Origin: an uncultured Sterolibacterium sp.
GTDB lineage: Bacteria > Pseudomonadota > Gammaproteobacteria > Burkholderiales > Rhodocyclaceae
Direction: 5' to 3'
NCBI GenBank assembly: GCA_903832735.1
Contig: CAILCO010000129.1
Span: forward strand, 1-38,168
Length of the DNA: 38,168 nucleotides
Shown: positions 9,560 to 17,999 of the stretch, piece after piece
How the letters are laid out: every line of letters begins with the position of its first letter
How positions within the stretch are numbered: the first letter of the stretch is position 1
Position numbers and translations under genes: made by a program
Notes under the pieces: model-generated
Seen by the model: only the letters and a program-made list of their open reading frames with translations
The model's database searches: none
Told to the model about the DNA's origin: nothing

Positions 9560-10858
9560 TCAGTCACCCGCCAGGATCGCGGTCACCAGATGCTCCGGCT
9601 GGACATGCCTGGCGAAGGCCAGGCGCACCTGCCCCGCTGTCACCGCTTCGACACGGCCGGGAAAATCATCGAGATAATTGAGCGGCAGTTGGTAAAAGCC
9701 GATCATCGCGACGGTGCGGAGTAACTTGGCGTTGCTGTCCAGGCCGAGCGCCTGGCCATCGATGAGGTTCTGTTTCGCCGCCCTGAGTTCGCTCATCGAC
9801 GGGCCCTGTTCGAGGAATTGCGCCAGCGTCGCGGAGACCACCTGCAGCGCCTCGGCAGCCTGGCTCCGTTTGGTCTGCAGGCTGATCTGGAACGGGCCTT
9901 CGAGCTTGCGCGGGGAGAAGGAGCTGTAGACGCTGTAGGCCAGCCCCCGCTTCTCGCGCACTTCCTGCATCAGGCGCGAAACGAAGCCGCCCCCGCCGAG
10001 CACGTAGTTGCCGACCAGGAGCGGAAAGAAATCGGCATCGCCGCGCCGGATCATCGGCAGGCCGATACTGATGTGAGCTTGCGAGGCCGGATGGGCAATG
10101 CGGATGGTCTGCCGTGCCGGCGCGGTGACCGTAGCCAGCGGGGCGTCGGGCGGGGCGTCGGGCAGCGCGGCGCAAAGGCGTGTGGCGATGATCTCGGCCT
10201 CGGCGCGCGAGACGTCGCCGATGATCGTTACCGTCGCGCGCCGGGCGCCGTAATGACTGCGCCAGAAAGTCATCAGTTCGTCCCTACCGATACGGCCCAC
10301 GCTCTCGGCCGTGGCTTGAAGGCCGTAGGGATGGCCGGGATAGATCGCCGCCGCGAAACGCTTGGCCAGAATGCTCTCGGGCCGCGTCTCGGCCTCCTGG
10401 ATCTCCGCGATGCTCCGCGCCTTCTCGCGTCCCACAGCATCCGCGGGAAAGGTCGGAGTCGCCAGCATGGCGCGCAGCAGCTCGAGCGCGGCATCGCGCT
10501 CGGCCTTTGCCGAAAGGGTGCGCAGGCCCATGCTGGCGCGGTCGGGATCGATGGAACGGGTCAGCCGTGCGCCGATGTCGCCCAGGCGCGCCGCAATTTG
10601 TTCCTCGTCCAGCCCCGACACGCCGGCATCGAGCAAATCGTTGGTCAGCCGTGCCAGTCCGGCGAAGCGGCCGCCATCGGAGGCTTCGTAAGCCGAGCCG
10701 GCGGCAAAGTCGATCTGCACGTCGAGCATAGGCAGGCCCCGGCTGACGACAAAATACACGCGTGCGCCGGAGGACGTCATCCACTGCTCAATGCTGACAC
10801 CCGCCTCGGCCATCGTGGCGGCCAGCAGGCAGAGCATTCCGAATAGGGTTTTCTTCAT
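9560..10858 (-). CDS. M16-family peptidase-like protein lacking the zinc motif
   Basis: The 432-residue product has a signal peptide (MKKTLFGMLCLLAATMAEA) and the two-domain fold of the pitrilysin/M16 family, with the C-terminal signature GGGGFVSRLMQEVREKRGLAYSVYS. The HxxEH zinc site is absent: the matching segment reads FAGLARLTNDLLDAG. It is therefore very likely the non-catalytic partner of the active M16 peptidase encoded 22 bases upstream, as in the processing-peptidase-like two-gene systems of Proteobacteria. Both would be periplasmic. The frame can be extended upstream by 35 residues, but those overlap the active peptidase gene and lack similarity, so the ATG at 10858 is preferred. 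The substrate is unknown. Confidence 0.9.
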   Translation of the reverse strand: MKKTLFGMLCLLAATMAEAGVSIEQWMTSSGARVYFVVSRGLPMLDVQIDFAAGSAYEASDGGRFAGLARLTNDLLDAGVSGLDEEQIAARLGDIGARLTRSIDPDRASMGLRTLSAKAERDAALELLRAMLATPTFPADAVGREKARSIAEIQEAETRPESILAKRFAAAIYPGHPYGLQATAESVGRIGRDELMTFWRSHYGARRATVTIIGDVSRAEAEIIATRLCAALPDAPPDAPLATVTAPARQTIRIAHPASQAHISIGLPMIRRGDADFFPLLVGNYVLGGGGFVSRLMQEVREKRGLAYSVYSSFSPRKLEGPFQISLQTKRSQAAEALQVVSATLAQFLEQGPSMSELRAAKQNLIDGQALGLDSNAKLLRTVAMIGFYQLPLNYLDDFPGRVEAVTAGQVRLAFARHVQPEHLVTAILAGD

Positions 10859-10880
10859 CTGATGATTGTCCGTAACAGCC

Positions 10881-12266
10881 TCAGTGCGACGGGGCCGTGA
10901 CCGTAGCCTTGGCTGCGACCGCATCGAGCGGCTGCGGATCGAGCACGGCAACGGTGAGCGCATCGTCCCTGAAGTACTTCCGCGCAGCCGCCTGGACCTC
11001 TTCTGCGGTAACGCCGCGGGTCATCTCGAGCATCGTGTCGATGTCTTGCCAATGCACGCCGGCGGCCTCGGCGCCACCGATTTCCATCGCCTGAGCCATC
11101 ATCGAATCGCGCTTGTAGATCTGTCCCGCGAGGGTCTGCGTCTTGGCCCGCGCCAGTTCCTCGGCGCTTACGCCTTCCTCCTGGATGCGGCGAATCTCGG
11201 CGCGCAGCGCGGCTTCAAGATCGGCAACCGTCCTGCCTTCGGCGGGTTGCCCGTCGAGGATAAATTGCGCCTCGCCGCGCAGCGTGGCGTCGTAGCCGGC
11301 GCTGGCCGACTGGGCGATCTTCTGCCCGCGCACCAGATCCTTGGACAGGCGGGCCGCATCGTGGCCGTCGAGCAAGGCACTGAGCATTTCCAGCGCGTAG
11401 GGCTCGCGGTCGCGGCGGATATCCTGCAACTTCGGCACCTTCCACGCCATCATCAGGTAGGGTAGTTTTGCCGGCGCCCTGACTTCCAGCCGCTTGATGC
11501 CGAGTTGTTTCGGTTCCGCCAGCGCTCGCCTTGTGGGCAGCGCGCGACGCTTGATGCCGCCATAATATTTCTCGGCGAGACGGAACACCTCGGCATGATC
11601 CACGTCGCCGACCACCACGACATAGGCGTTGTTGGGCGCATACCAGCGTCGGTACCAGTCCTGCGCGTCGCGATAGCTCATCTGTTCCAGGTCGCTCATC
11701 CAGCCTATGACCGGCCGGCGGTAGGGATGCTCCTGGAAGGCGACCGACTGCAGCCGCTCATTCACCAGCGCCTGCGGATTGTCGTCGGTGCGCATCCGGC
11801 GCTCCTCCATCACCACCTTGATCTCCTGTGCGAACTCCCTGGCATCGAGCCTAAGATTGGCCATGCGGTCAGCCTCGAGTGCCATCATTGCCGCCAGCGC
11901 GCGCTTCGGCACTTGCTGGAAATAGGCGGTGTAATCGAGGTTGGTGAAAGCATTGTCGCGGCCGCCGACGGCGGCCACGCGTTTCGAGAACTGCCCTGGC
12001 CCGACTTTCTTGGTGCCCTTGAACATCATGTGCTCTAGTACGTGCGCGACGCCTGAGGTGCCGTCGATTTCGTCGATGGCACCGGCGCGATACCAGACCA
12101 TATGAACCACGGTCGGCGCGCGGTGGTCCTCCTTGACGATCACCCGCAAGCCGTTGGCCAAGGTCGTTTCGAAAGCCGATGCAGGCTGCAGCGCGGCGAC
12201 GGCGCTCTGTGAAACGGCGAGGAGCACAGCCAGCCTGAGCATTGAAAGGAAAGGACGCTGCGTCAT
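10881..12266 (-). CDS. Periplasmic zinc M16 peptidase (insulinase/processing-peptidase-like)
   Basis: The 461-residue precursor begins with a signal peptide (MLRLAVLLAVSQSAVA) and carries the inverted zinc motif HVLEH (His75, Glu78, His79). The third ligand probably lies in the acidic stretch around residues 148-155 (EIKVVMEERR). It is an active metalloprotease of family M16 (COG0612) acting in the periplasm, with unknown natural substrate. The start is ATG at 12266, or possibly ATG at 12242; neither has a good ribosome binding site. The open frame extends further upstream into the divergent promoter region and is not used. It is divergent from ftsY and leads the operon peptidase, inactive partner, rsmD, coaD, ferredoxin. 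Confidence 0.93.
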   Translation of the reverse strand: MTQRPFLSMLRLAVLLAVSQSAVAALQPASAFETTLANGLRVIVKEDHRAPTVVHMVWYRAGAIDEIDGTSGVAHVLEHMMFKGTKKVGPGQFSKRVAAVGGRDNAFTNLDYTAYFQQVPKRALAAMMALEADRMANLRLDAREFAQEIKVVMEERRMRTDDNPQALVNERLQSVAFQEHPYRRPVIGWMSDLEQMSYRDAQDWYRRWYAPNNAYVVVVGDVDHAEVFRLAEKYYGGIKRRALPTRRALAEPKQLGIKRLEVRAPAKLPYLMMAWKVPKLQDIRRDREPYALEMLSALLDGHDAARLSKDLVRGQKIAQSASAGYDATLRGEAQFILDGQPAEGRTVADLEAALRAEIRRIQEEGVSAEELARAKTQTLAGQIYKRDSMMAQAMEIGGAEAAGVHWQDIDTMLEMTRGVTAEEVQAAARKYFRDDALTVAVLDPQPLDAVAAKATVTAPSH

Positions 12267-12367
12267 GAGGAGATAGCCGCTTCTGTTAAAATGGGACCGT
12301 TGGAGCCGCGCATCATAAGCCTTCGCCGGGGCTCTGTCAGCCGCCAGCCACATAGACAACTGCCCCC

Positions 12368-13330
12368 ATGTTTGGTTTTCTCAAGAAAAAAGACGGCGCA
12401 ACGCCTCCCGGTGCCAAGCCCGGCTGGGCCGAGCGCCTCAAGGACGGCCTGAGCCGCACCCGCGCCCAACTTGGCGGCCAACTGGCGAGTCTGTTCCGGC
12501 GCACCAGGATAGACAGCGACCTGCTCGAAGAGCTGGAAGCGACCCTGTTGCAGGCCGACGTGGGCGTCGAGGCGACAGGATTCCTGCTCGACGAACTGAA
12601 GGTGGCTGTCCGCCGCGACAAACTGGAGACGCCGGCTCAACTCCAGGTGGCCCTGGTGAAGGCGCTCGAGGATCTGCTGGCGCCGCTGGAGCAGCCGCTC
12701 GATGTGTCGGCGCACAAGCCCTTCATCATCATGATCGCCGGGGTCAATGGCGCCGGCAAGACCACCTCGATCGGCAAGCTGGCCCGCCACTTCCAGGCCC
12801 AGGGCAAATCGGTGCTGCTCGCCGCCGGCGACACCTTCCGCGCCGCCGCGCGCGAGCAACTGCAGGCCTGGGGCGAGAAAAACGGCGTGGTGGTTATCGC
12901 CCAGGAATCCGGTGACCCCGCCGCGGTCGTCTTCGATGCCATCCACGCAGCCAAGGCCCGCGGCATCGATGTGGTGCTGGCAGACACTGCGGGCCGACTG
13001 CCGACTCAACTGCATCTGATGGAAGAGATCGCCAAGGTCAAGCGGGTGATTCGCAAAGCGGAGCCTTCCGGCCCGCATGAAGTCATCCTGGTTCTCGATG
13101 CCAACATCGGCCAGAACACCCTGGGGCAGGTCAAGGCATTCGACAAGGCCATCGGCGTTACCGGCTTGATCGTGACCAAGCTGGATGGCACCGCCAAAGG
13201 CGGTGTGATCGCCGCAATCGCCCGGCAGCAGCCCATCCCGCTGCGCTTCATTGGCGTCGGCGAAGGCATCGACGACCTCCAGCCGTTCTCCGCCCACGAG
13301 TTTGTCGCGGCGTTGTTTGAAGGTACATGA
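12368..13330 (+). CDS. ftsY: Signal recognition particle receptor FtsY
   Basis: FtsY is the SRP receptor GTPase at the inner membrane. With Ffh it delivers ribosomes making membrane proteins to the translocon. The 320-residue protein has a short Lys-rich N-terminus, the N domain (about 20-110) and the G domain with [15 protein letters not shown] (from residue 125), DTAGRLPTQ and [10 protein letters not shown]. The long acidic A domain known from Escherichia coli is missing, which is usual for many Proteobacteria. The ATG at 12368 opens MFGFLKKK, a typical FtsY start. It overlaps ftsE by ATGA and begins the ftsY-ftsE-ftsX series. Confidence 0.97.
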   Translation: MFGFLKKKDGATPPGAKPGWAERLKDGLSRTRAQLGGQLASLFRRTRIDSDLLEELEATLLQADVGVEATGFLLDELKVAVRRDKLETPAQLQVALVKALEDLLAPLEQPLDVSAHKPFIIMIAGVNGAGKTTSIGKLARHFQAQGKSVLLAAGDTFRAAAREQLQAWGEKNGVVVIAQESGDPAAVVFDAIHAAKARGIDVVLADTAGRLPTQLHLMEEIAKVKRVIRKAEPSGPHEVILVLDANIGQNTLGQVKAFDKAIGVTGLIVTKLDGTAKGGVIAAIARQQPIPLRFIGVGEGIDDLQPFSAHEFVAALFEGT

Positions 13331-14007
13331 TCCGCTTCGAGCAGGTCTCGCGGCGATATCCGCCAGACATCGCCGCACTGCTTGATCTCAGCTTCGAGAT
13401 CGGTGCAGGCGAACTGGTACTGGTCAGCGGCCGCTCCGGCGCGGGAAAGACCACGCTGCTCAAGTTGATTGCCGCGATTGAGCGCCCCGATTCCGGGAAG
13501 GTGCTGGTCTGCGGTCAGGACATCGGCGAGTTGAAATCTGCATTGATCCCTTTCCTGCGGCGAAATCTCGGCCTGGTTTTTCAGGATCAGAAGCTGCTGT
13601 TCGATCGCAATGTCTTCGAGAACGCCATGCTGCCGCTGTCCATCATCGGCTGCCCGGCGAAGGAAGCAGCCAGGAGGGTGCGCGCCGCACTCGACAAGGT
13701 CGGCCTGAAAAAGCGCGAGCGGGCGCTACCGGCAGAACTTTCCGGCGGCGAGCAACAGCGCCTGGCGATTGCCCGGGCGGTGGTCCATCGGCCCGGCATC
13801 CTGCTCGCCGACGAACCGACGACGCGCCTCGACCCGGCCAGCGCGACCGAGATAGTGACGATATTCCGGGACTTTCAGCAGGCCGGCGTCACCGTCCTGA
13901 TCGCCAGCCATGAGCAGGCGCCGTTCGCAGCACGGTCGCCACGGCGCCTGTTGCTTGAACGCGGAACGCTGCTTGCCGAACCTGATTCCGGGCTGTCCAG
14001 GCCATGA
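13327..14007 (+). CDS. ftsE: Cell division ATP-binding protein FtsE
   Basis: FtsE is the ATPase of the FtsEX complex, which controls periplasmic peptidoglycan hydrolases during septation. The 226-residue ABC protein has Walker A GRSGAGKTT, the Q-loop FQDQKLLFDRNVFEN, which is characteristic of FtsE, signature LSGGEQQRLAIARA, Walker B ILLADEP and the switch His in IASHEQ. The D-loop reads DEPTTRLDP where most FtsE have DEPTGNLDP, a mild departure that keeps the key residues. The start ATG overlaps the ftsY stop, and its own stop overlaps the ftsX ATG, so all three genes are translationally coupled. Confidence 0.96.
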   Translation: MIRFEQVSRRYPPDIAALLDLSFEIGAGELVLVSGRSGAGKTTLLKLIAAIERPDSGKVLVCGQDIGELKSALIPFLRRNLGLVFQDQKLLFDRNVFENAMLPLSIIGCPAKEAARRVRAALDKVGLKKRERALPAELSGGEQQRLAIARAVVHRPGILLADEPTTRLDPASATEIVTIFRDFQQAGVTVLIASHEQAPFAARSPRRLLLERGTLLAEPDSGLSRP

Positions 14008-14906
14008 TCGCAGCCTTGCAAGCGCTCCTCACCCGAAATGTCCATGCCTTGAACTGGGCGCTGCGGCGCCTGGCCGCCGCACCTCTGGCCAGCCTGATCT
14101 CCCTGCTCGCCATCGGCATCGCACTGGCGCTGCCGGCAGGCGGGCAGATGCTCCTCGGCAACACCCTGCGGATCGCCGAAAGTTTCGGCGTGAGGCCGCA
14201 GATCTCGCTGTTCCTGGCCGCAGACACCGACCGCAGGACGGCCGAGGCGACAGGGGCGCGGCTGAAGAACCATCTAAGGGTCAGGGAAGTGCGTTTTGTG
14301 CCGCGGGGCGAGACACTGAAACGCTTCCAGGCCCGGGAAGGGTTGGCCGAAGTGATCGCGGTCCTGTCGAACAACCCGTTCCCGGATGCGTTCGTAATTA
14401 CACCGCGCGACGATGGCCCTGCAGCGCTGGAGCAGTTGCGCGACGAATTCAGCCGCTGGCCGAAAGTCGAGCATGTCCAACTTGACTCGGACTGGGTGCG
14501 CCGGCTCGACGACCTGCTCAGGCTCGCCCGGGCCGGCGTTGCGCTGCTCGCCGTCCTGCTCGGGCTGGGGCTGGTGGCGACCACCTACACCACCATCCGC
14601 CTGGAGATGCTGGCCCGGCGCGCGGAAATCGAGTTGAGCCGCTTGCTCGGAGCGACGGATGTCTACATCGGTCGCCCCTACCTCTACTTGGGCGCCTTGC
14701 AGGGCCTGCTCAGCGGCCTCGCCGCCTGGCTGATCGTGCTGGCCGGGACCCTGGCAGTGCGTGGGCCGTTGGGCGAACTGCCCGGGCTGGGCTCGCTGCA
14801 GTTGCTCTCCGCCCAGGATTCCCTGATTTTGATGGGCTTTGCGACCGCCATGGGTTGGCTAGGCGCGGCATTGTCGCTGTTTCGCCAGTTGCGCAACACC
14901 TCATGA
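14004..14906 (+). CDS. ftsX: Cell division membrane protein FtsX
   Basis: FtsX is the membrane half of the FtsEX ABC-like complex at the division ring. It passes ATP hydrolysis by FtsE to murein hydrolase activators outside. The 300-residue protein has a first membrane segment near residues 28-50, a periplasmic domain of about 110 residues, and three further membrane helices (about 170-190, 225-250 and 268-290). The cytoplasmic stretch RAEIELSRLLGATDVYIGRPYLYLGALQG is the conserved FtsX/MacB-type segment. Start and coupling are given by ATGA overlap with ftsE. It ends 17 bases before the CIRCE box of rpoH. Confidence 0.95.
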   Translation: MIAALQALLTRNVHALNWALRRLAAAPLASLISLLAIGIALALPAGGQMLLGNTLRIAESFGVRPQISLFLAADTDRRTAEATGARLKNHLRVREVRFVPRGETLKRFQAREGLAEVIAVLSNNPFPDAFVITPRDDGPAALEQLRDEFSRWPKVEHVQLDSDWVRRLDDLLRLARAGVALLAVLLGLGLVATTYTTIRLEMLARRAEIELSRLLGATDVYIGRPYLYLGALQGLLSGLAAWLIVLAGTLAVRGPLGELPGLGSLQLLSAQDSLILMGFATAMGWLGAALSLFRQLRNTS

Positions 14907-14923
14907 GGGAACTCTCCGCCCTA

Positions 14924-14953
14924 TTGGCACTCGAAGGACGAGAGTGCTAAAAT
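14924..14953 (+). promoter_or_regulatory. CIRCE (HrcA) operator overlapping the sigma-70 promoter of rpoH
   Basis: TTGGCACTC (14924-14932), nine bases, and GAGTGCTAA (14942-14950) match the CIRCE consensus TTAGCACTC-N9-GAGTGCTAA at all positions but one. The same bases form a promoter: -35 TTGGCA (14924-14929), 18-base spacer, -10 TAAAAT (14948-14953). HrcA bound here would cover both promoter boxes. The start of transcription is expected near 14960, just before the ribosome binding site GGGAGG (14961-14966). Sequence match is direct; repression by HrcA is inferred from the known CIRCE-HrcA pair. Confidence 0.88.
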
Positions 14954-14973
14954 TCATCCAGGGAGGATTGAAG

Positions 14974-15852
14974 ATGGGTAATGCGTTGGCCGCTGCGTCA
15001 CTTTCGATCGATCACATCCTGCTGCCTACTGCAGCAGGTAGTCTTGAGGCCTATCTGCAATCGGCCTATAGCATGCCGATGCTGTCGGAGACTCAGGAGG
15101 TCGATCTGGCCCGGCGTTTCCGCAATCGGGAAGATCTGGACGCGGCGCGCACCTTGGTGCTTTCTCATCTGCGCCTGGTCGTATCGATCGCCCGAGGTTA
15201 TCTCGGCTACGGCCTGCCTCACGCCGACCTGATTCAGGAAGGCAATATCGGCCTGATGAAGGCGGTCAAGCGTTTCGATCCGGAACGCGGCGTGCGGCTG
15301 GTTTCCTTCGCCATGCACTGGATCAAGGCCGAAATTCACGAGTACATCCTGAAGAACTGGCGTCTGGTCAAGATCGCCACGACCAAGGCTCAGCGCAAGT
15401 TGTTCTTCAACCTGCGCAGCCTGAAGCAGGGCTTGGCGACCCTAGGCCCGGACGAGGTTGCGGCAATGGCAAAGCAGCTTAACGTCAAGGCCGAGGAAGT
15501 AATCGAAATGGAGACACGGCTCTCGGGCCAGGACATCTCCCTGGAGCCGCTCACCGACGACGACGAGGAACGCTACGCGCCAATCGCCTACCTCGCTGCC
15601 GATGCCAGTGGCGAGCCCACCGCGATGATTGAGCGCATGGAATACGACCGGCTCCAGGATCAGGGCTTGCGTGGGGCCATCGACTCGCTGGATCCGCGCA
15701 GCAAGGAAATCGTGATGCGGCGCTGGCTCGCGGAAGAAGGCGAAGCCGCAACGCTGCATGAACTGGCGGCGGAGTACGGTGTTTCCGCCGAGCGTATCCG
15801 CCAGATCGAAACCAAGGCGCTGCAGAAGATGCGCGGGGTTCTGGCAAGCTGA
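14974..15852 (+). CDS. rpoH: RNA polymerase sigma-32 (heat-shock) factor
   Basis: RpoH directs RNA polymerase to heat-shock promoters of chaperone and protease genes. The 292-residue protein has region 2 (LVLSHLRLVVSIARGYLGYGLPHADLIQEGNIGLMKAVKRFDP), the RpoH box TTKAQRKLFFNLR that sets this family apart, and region 4 (LHELAAEYGVSAERIRQIETKALQKMR). The start is ATG at 14974, which has GGGAGG seven bases upstream. A GTG at 14944 is in frame but lies inside the CIRCE operator and promoter, so it is rejected. The gene follows ftsYEX as in Escherichia coli, but has its own promoter under a CIRCE element. With so short a leader, an Escherichia coli-type mRNA thermosensor would have to lie in the coding part. 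A terminator follows at 15873-15907. Confidence 0.97.
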   Translation: MGNALAAASLSIDHILLPTAAGSLEAYLQSAYSMPMLSETQEVDLARRFRNREDLDAARTLVLSHLRLVVSIARGYLGYGLPHADLIQEGNIGLMKAVKRFDPERGVRLVSFAMHWIKAEIHEYILKNWRLVKIATTKAQRKLFFNLRSLKQGLATLGPDEVAAMAKQLNVKAEEVIEMETRLSGQDISLEPLTDDDEERYAPIAYLAADASGEPTAMIERMEYDRLQDQGLRGAIDSLDPRSKEIVMRRWLAEEGEAATLHELAAEYGVSAERIRQIETKALQKMRGVLAS

Positions 15853-15872
15853 GCGCCTGACCATCGCACAGG

Positions 15873-15907
15873 ACGGGCGCTTGGGATTATTCTCGACGCC
15901 CGTTTTT
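15873..15907 (+). terminator. Rho-independent terminator of rpoH
   Basis: ACGGGCG (15873-15879) pairs with CGCCCGT (15897-15903), followed by a run of five T (15903-15907). The loop is 17 bases. It lies 20 bases after the rpoH stop and just before the end of the convergent sco gene. Confidence 0.75.
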
Positions 15908-15921
15908 CGTTTCTTACGCCT

Positions 15922-16497
15922 TCAATTCCCTGCCAGCAACACCCTCAGGTCAGCCGCCAGGTTTTGCGGCGGCTCCGAATACTTCACGAGCAGGCGCAAT
16001 CTGCCCTGCGGGTCGTAAGCATAGCTCGTCGCGGTGTGGTCGATGGTGTAGTTCTTGGGCGTACTGCCCGTCTGTTTCTGGTAGAACACCTTGAATTCCG
16101 CCGCCGTGGCGGCGGTCGCCGGCAGATCCGCGGAGAGTCCGACGAAGCTGGGATCGAACTGCGGCACATAGGCCGCCAGGACTTCCCGGGTATCGCGCTC
16201 GGGATCCAGGGTAATGAACAGCACTTGCACGCGCTTGGCGTCGTCGCCCAACCGTTTCATCGTTTCTGCCATCCCGGACAGGGTGGTCGGGCAAACATCC
16301 GGACACTGCGTATAGCCGAAGAAGATGACCACGGCCTTGCCGCGATAGTCGGCCAGGTGGTGCAATTGCCCGGCGGAATCGGTCATGGCGAAATCGCGGC
16401 CGAACGCGGCGCCGGTGATATCGGTGCTGAAAAAATGCTGGTCGCCGCCGCAGCCGGCTAACAGGAGAAGGAGTAACAACCAGCGTAAAGAGCGCAT
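15922..16497 (-). CDS. SCO1/SenC copper chaperone for cytochrome oxidase
   Basis: Sco proteins deliver copper to, or reduce the cysteines of, the CuA centre in subunit II. The 191-residue product has a lipoprotein signal with lipobox LAGC (Cys16), and the copper-binding set CPDVC (Cys65, Cys69) plus His154 in TIDHTATSY, in a thioredoxin-like fold. Anchored by lipid, it would act on the outer face of the inner membrane. The ATG at 16497 overlaps the cyoE stop as TGATG, so it is translated after cyoE and is the last gene of the oxidase cluster. It converges on rpoH. Confidence 0.95.
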   Translation of the reverse strand: MRSLRWLLLLLLLAGCGGDQHFFSTDITGAAFGRDFAMTDSAGQLHHLADYRGKAVVIFFGYTQCPDVCPTTLSGMAETMKRLGDDAKRVQVLFITLDPERDTREVLAAYVPQFDPSFVGLSADLPATAATAAEFKVFYQKQTGSTPKNYTIDHTATSYAYDPQGRLRLLVKYSEPPQNLAADLRVLLAGN

Positions 16498-17387
16498 CAC
16501 AGGTAATGATCGATGAGCAAGGCGGTGAACAGCACGGACAAATAGGTGATCGAATACTTGAAGGTTTTTTTCGCCGCGAGATCGCTGTAGTCTCTCCAGA
16601 GCAGCCAGGCGTAGGCGAGAAAGATGCCGTCCAGAATGACCGCCACCGCCAGGTAGAGCCAACCGCTCATGCCGACGATGAAGGGCATGATGGTCACTGC
16701 GGTCAGCAGCCAAGTGTAGAGGAAGATATGCAGGCGGGTGAATTTGGAACCATGGGTCACCGGCAGCATGGGCACGCCCGCTGCCGCGTACTCACGGGTC
16801 CGATAGAGCGCCAGCGCCCAGAAGTGGGGCGGCGTCCAGACAAAGATGATCAGCGTGAGCAGCCACGCCTGACCGCTGACTTCCCCGGCCATGGCCGCCC
16901 AGCCCAACACCGGCGGCATGGCGCCCGACAATCCGCCGATGACGATATTTTGCGGGGTCAGGGGTTTGAGAATAACCGTGTAGATCACGGCATAGCCGAT
17001 GAAGGTGGCCAATGTCAGCCATGCCGTCAGCGCGTTGACCCGGTAGTACAGAAGGGCCGTTCCCGCAAGACAGAGCAGCGCCGACCAGATCAGGGTGGCT
17101 TGCCCGGTCAACGCACCGCGCGGCAGGGGGCGCGCCCGGGTCCTGGCCATGATGCTGTCGATCTTTTGCTCGATCAGACAGTTCAGCGCTGCTGCCGCCC
17201 CGGCCACCAGTGCGATGCCCAGGGTCGCGGCCAGCACCAGCCCCAGGGTCATCCGTTCCGAGGGCGCCAGGAGCATGCCGATGAAGGCGCAGAAAACGAT
17301 CAGCGTATTCACCCGCGGCTTGGTCAGGGCGAGGTATTCGCCGACATGCCGCATTGCCGGCTGGGTGAAAGCGGAAATCGTTGCCAT
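16497..17387 (-). CDS. cyoE: Protoheme IX farnesyltransferase (heme O synthase)
   Basis: The enzyme adds a farnesyl group to heme B, giving heme O. CtaA would then make heme A from it. This UbiA-family membrane protein has about eight or nine helices, the prenyl-diphosphate site [23 protein letters not shown], and the loop [27 protein letters not shown] that is characteristic of CtaB/CyoE. Several in-frame ATG codons precede it (from 17417). I choose 17387 ([10 protein letters not shown], 296 residues), because GGAAGG lies just upstream. It sits between the Sco-like gene and sco. The heme A synthase gene usually found directly upstream is not there. Confidence 0.95.
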   Translation of the reverse strand: MATISAFTQPAMRHVGEYLALTKPRVNTLIVFCAFIGMLLAPSERMTLGLVLAATLGIALVAGAAAALNCLIEQKIDSIMARTRARPLPRGALTGQATLIWSALLCLAGTALLYYRVNALTAWLTLATFIGYAVIYTVILKPLTPQNIVIGGLSGAMPPVLGWAAMAGEVSGQAWLLTLIIFVWTPPHFWALALYRTREYAAAGVPMLPVTHGSKFTRLHIFLYTWLLTAVTIMPFIVGMSGWLYLAVAVILDGIFLAYAWLLWRDYSDLAAKKTFKYSITYLSVLFTALLIDHYL

Positions 17388-17435
17388 AGATCCTTCCATC
17401 ATTCGTCCCATCATCACCGCAGCACCCGCCCCAAG

Positions 17436-17999
17436 TCAACCAATCCGGGAAACCTTGAGCAAGCGCGTCAGGTCCTTGATCATGCCCTTGGGATCGACGT
17501 CATCGCCGTAGCGCAGCACCAGGTTACCCAGCGGATCGACGAGATAGAGGTGCTCGAAGACATTGCCCTTCACCGGGAAAGCCGACAGCCAGGCCGGGTT
17601 CTGCGCGCGCGCAACGAGGAGACCGGGATGCTCGGCCAGCAGCTTGGCATCCGGCGTCCCGGGGCCGGCAATCAGCCACAGGCGCTGAATGCGAGCCACG
17701 TTCTCGCCTTGCGTCATACGCACCTGGCGCATGAAATACAGCTTGCGCTGGCATCTTTCGTCGCAGTCGGCCGGCTGGATGGTGACCATCAGCCACTTGC
17801 CCTGCAGTGCCTCGCTGGAAAACGACTTGCCGGCCAGATCAGTCAGTTGCGTACCCGGCAGCCTGTCCGTCACGAGCAATTCGCCGTAATTGACCCCTTG
17901 CTCCGGGCGCCAACCGATGTACACAACGTAGGCGGCGAGCATCGGGAACACGCACAGCGCCGCAAGCAGCAGGACCGTTCGACGGCCATTATTCAACAT
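17436..17999 (-). CDS. Membrane-anchored Sco-like protein of the oxidase cluster
   Basis: The 187-residue product has one N-terminal membrane segment (about residues 8-29) and a periplasmic domain of thioredoxin-like pattern: LTDLAGKSFSSEALQGKWLMVTIQP followed by CDERC (Cys79 and Cys83), which is the same CxxxC spacing as in Sco proteins. A His in NVFEHLYLVDP may complete a metal site. A gene of this kind commonly lies after SURF1 in betaproteobacterial cytochrome oxidase clusters and is usually left as hypothetical. A role in copper or thiol handling for CuA assembly is inferred. The ATG at 17999 overlaps the end of SURF1 by eleven bases. Confidence 0.75.
   Translation of the reverse strand: MLNNGRRTVLLLAALCVFPMLAAYVVYIGWRPEQGVNYGELLVTDRLPGTQLTDLAGKSFSSEALQGKWLMVTIQPADCDERCQRKLYFMRQVRMTQGENVARIQRLWLIAGPGTPDAKLLAEHPGLLVARAQNPAWLSAFPVKGNVFEHLYLVDPLGNLVLRYGDDVDPKGMIKDLTRLLKVSRIG

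Noticed and set aside
14944-14973. GTG at 14944 as the rpoH start
   Set aside because: It would put the start codon inside the CIRCE operator and upstream of the -10 box; ATG at 14974 has a strong ribosome binding site.
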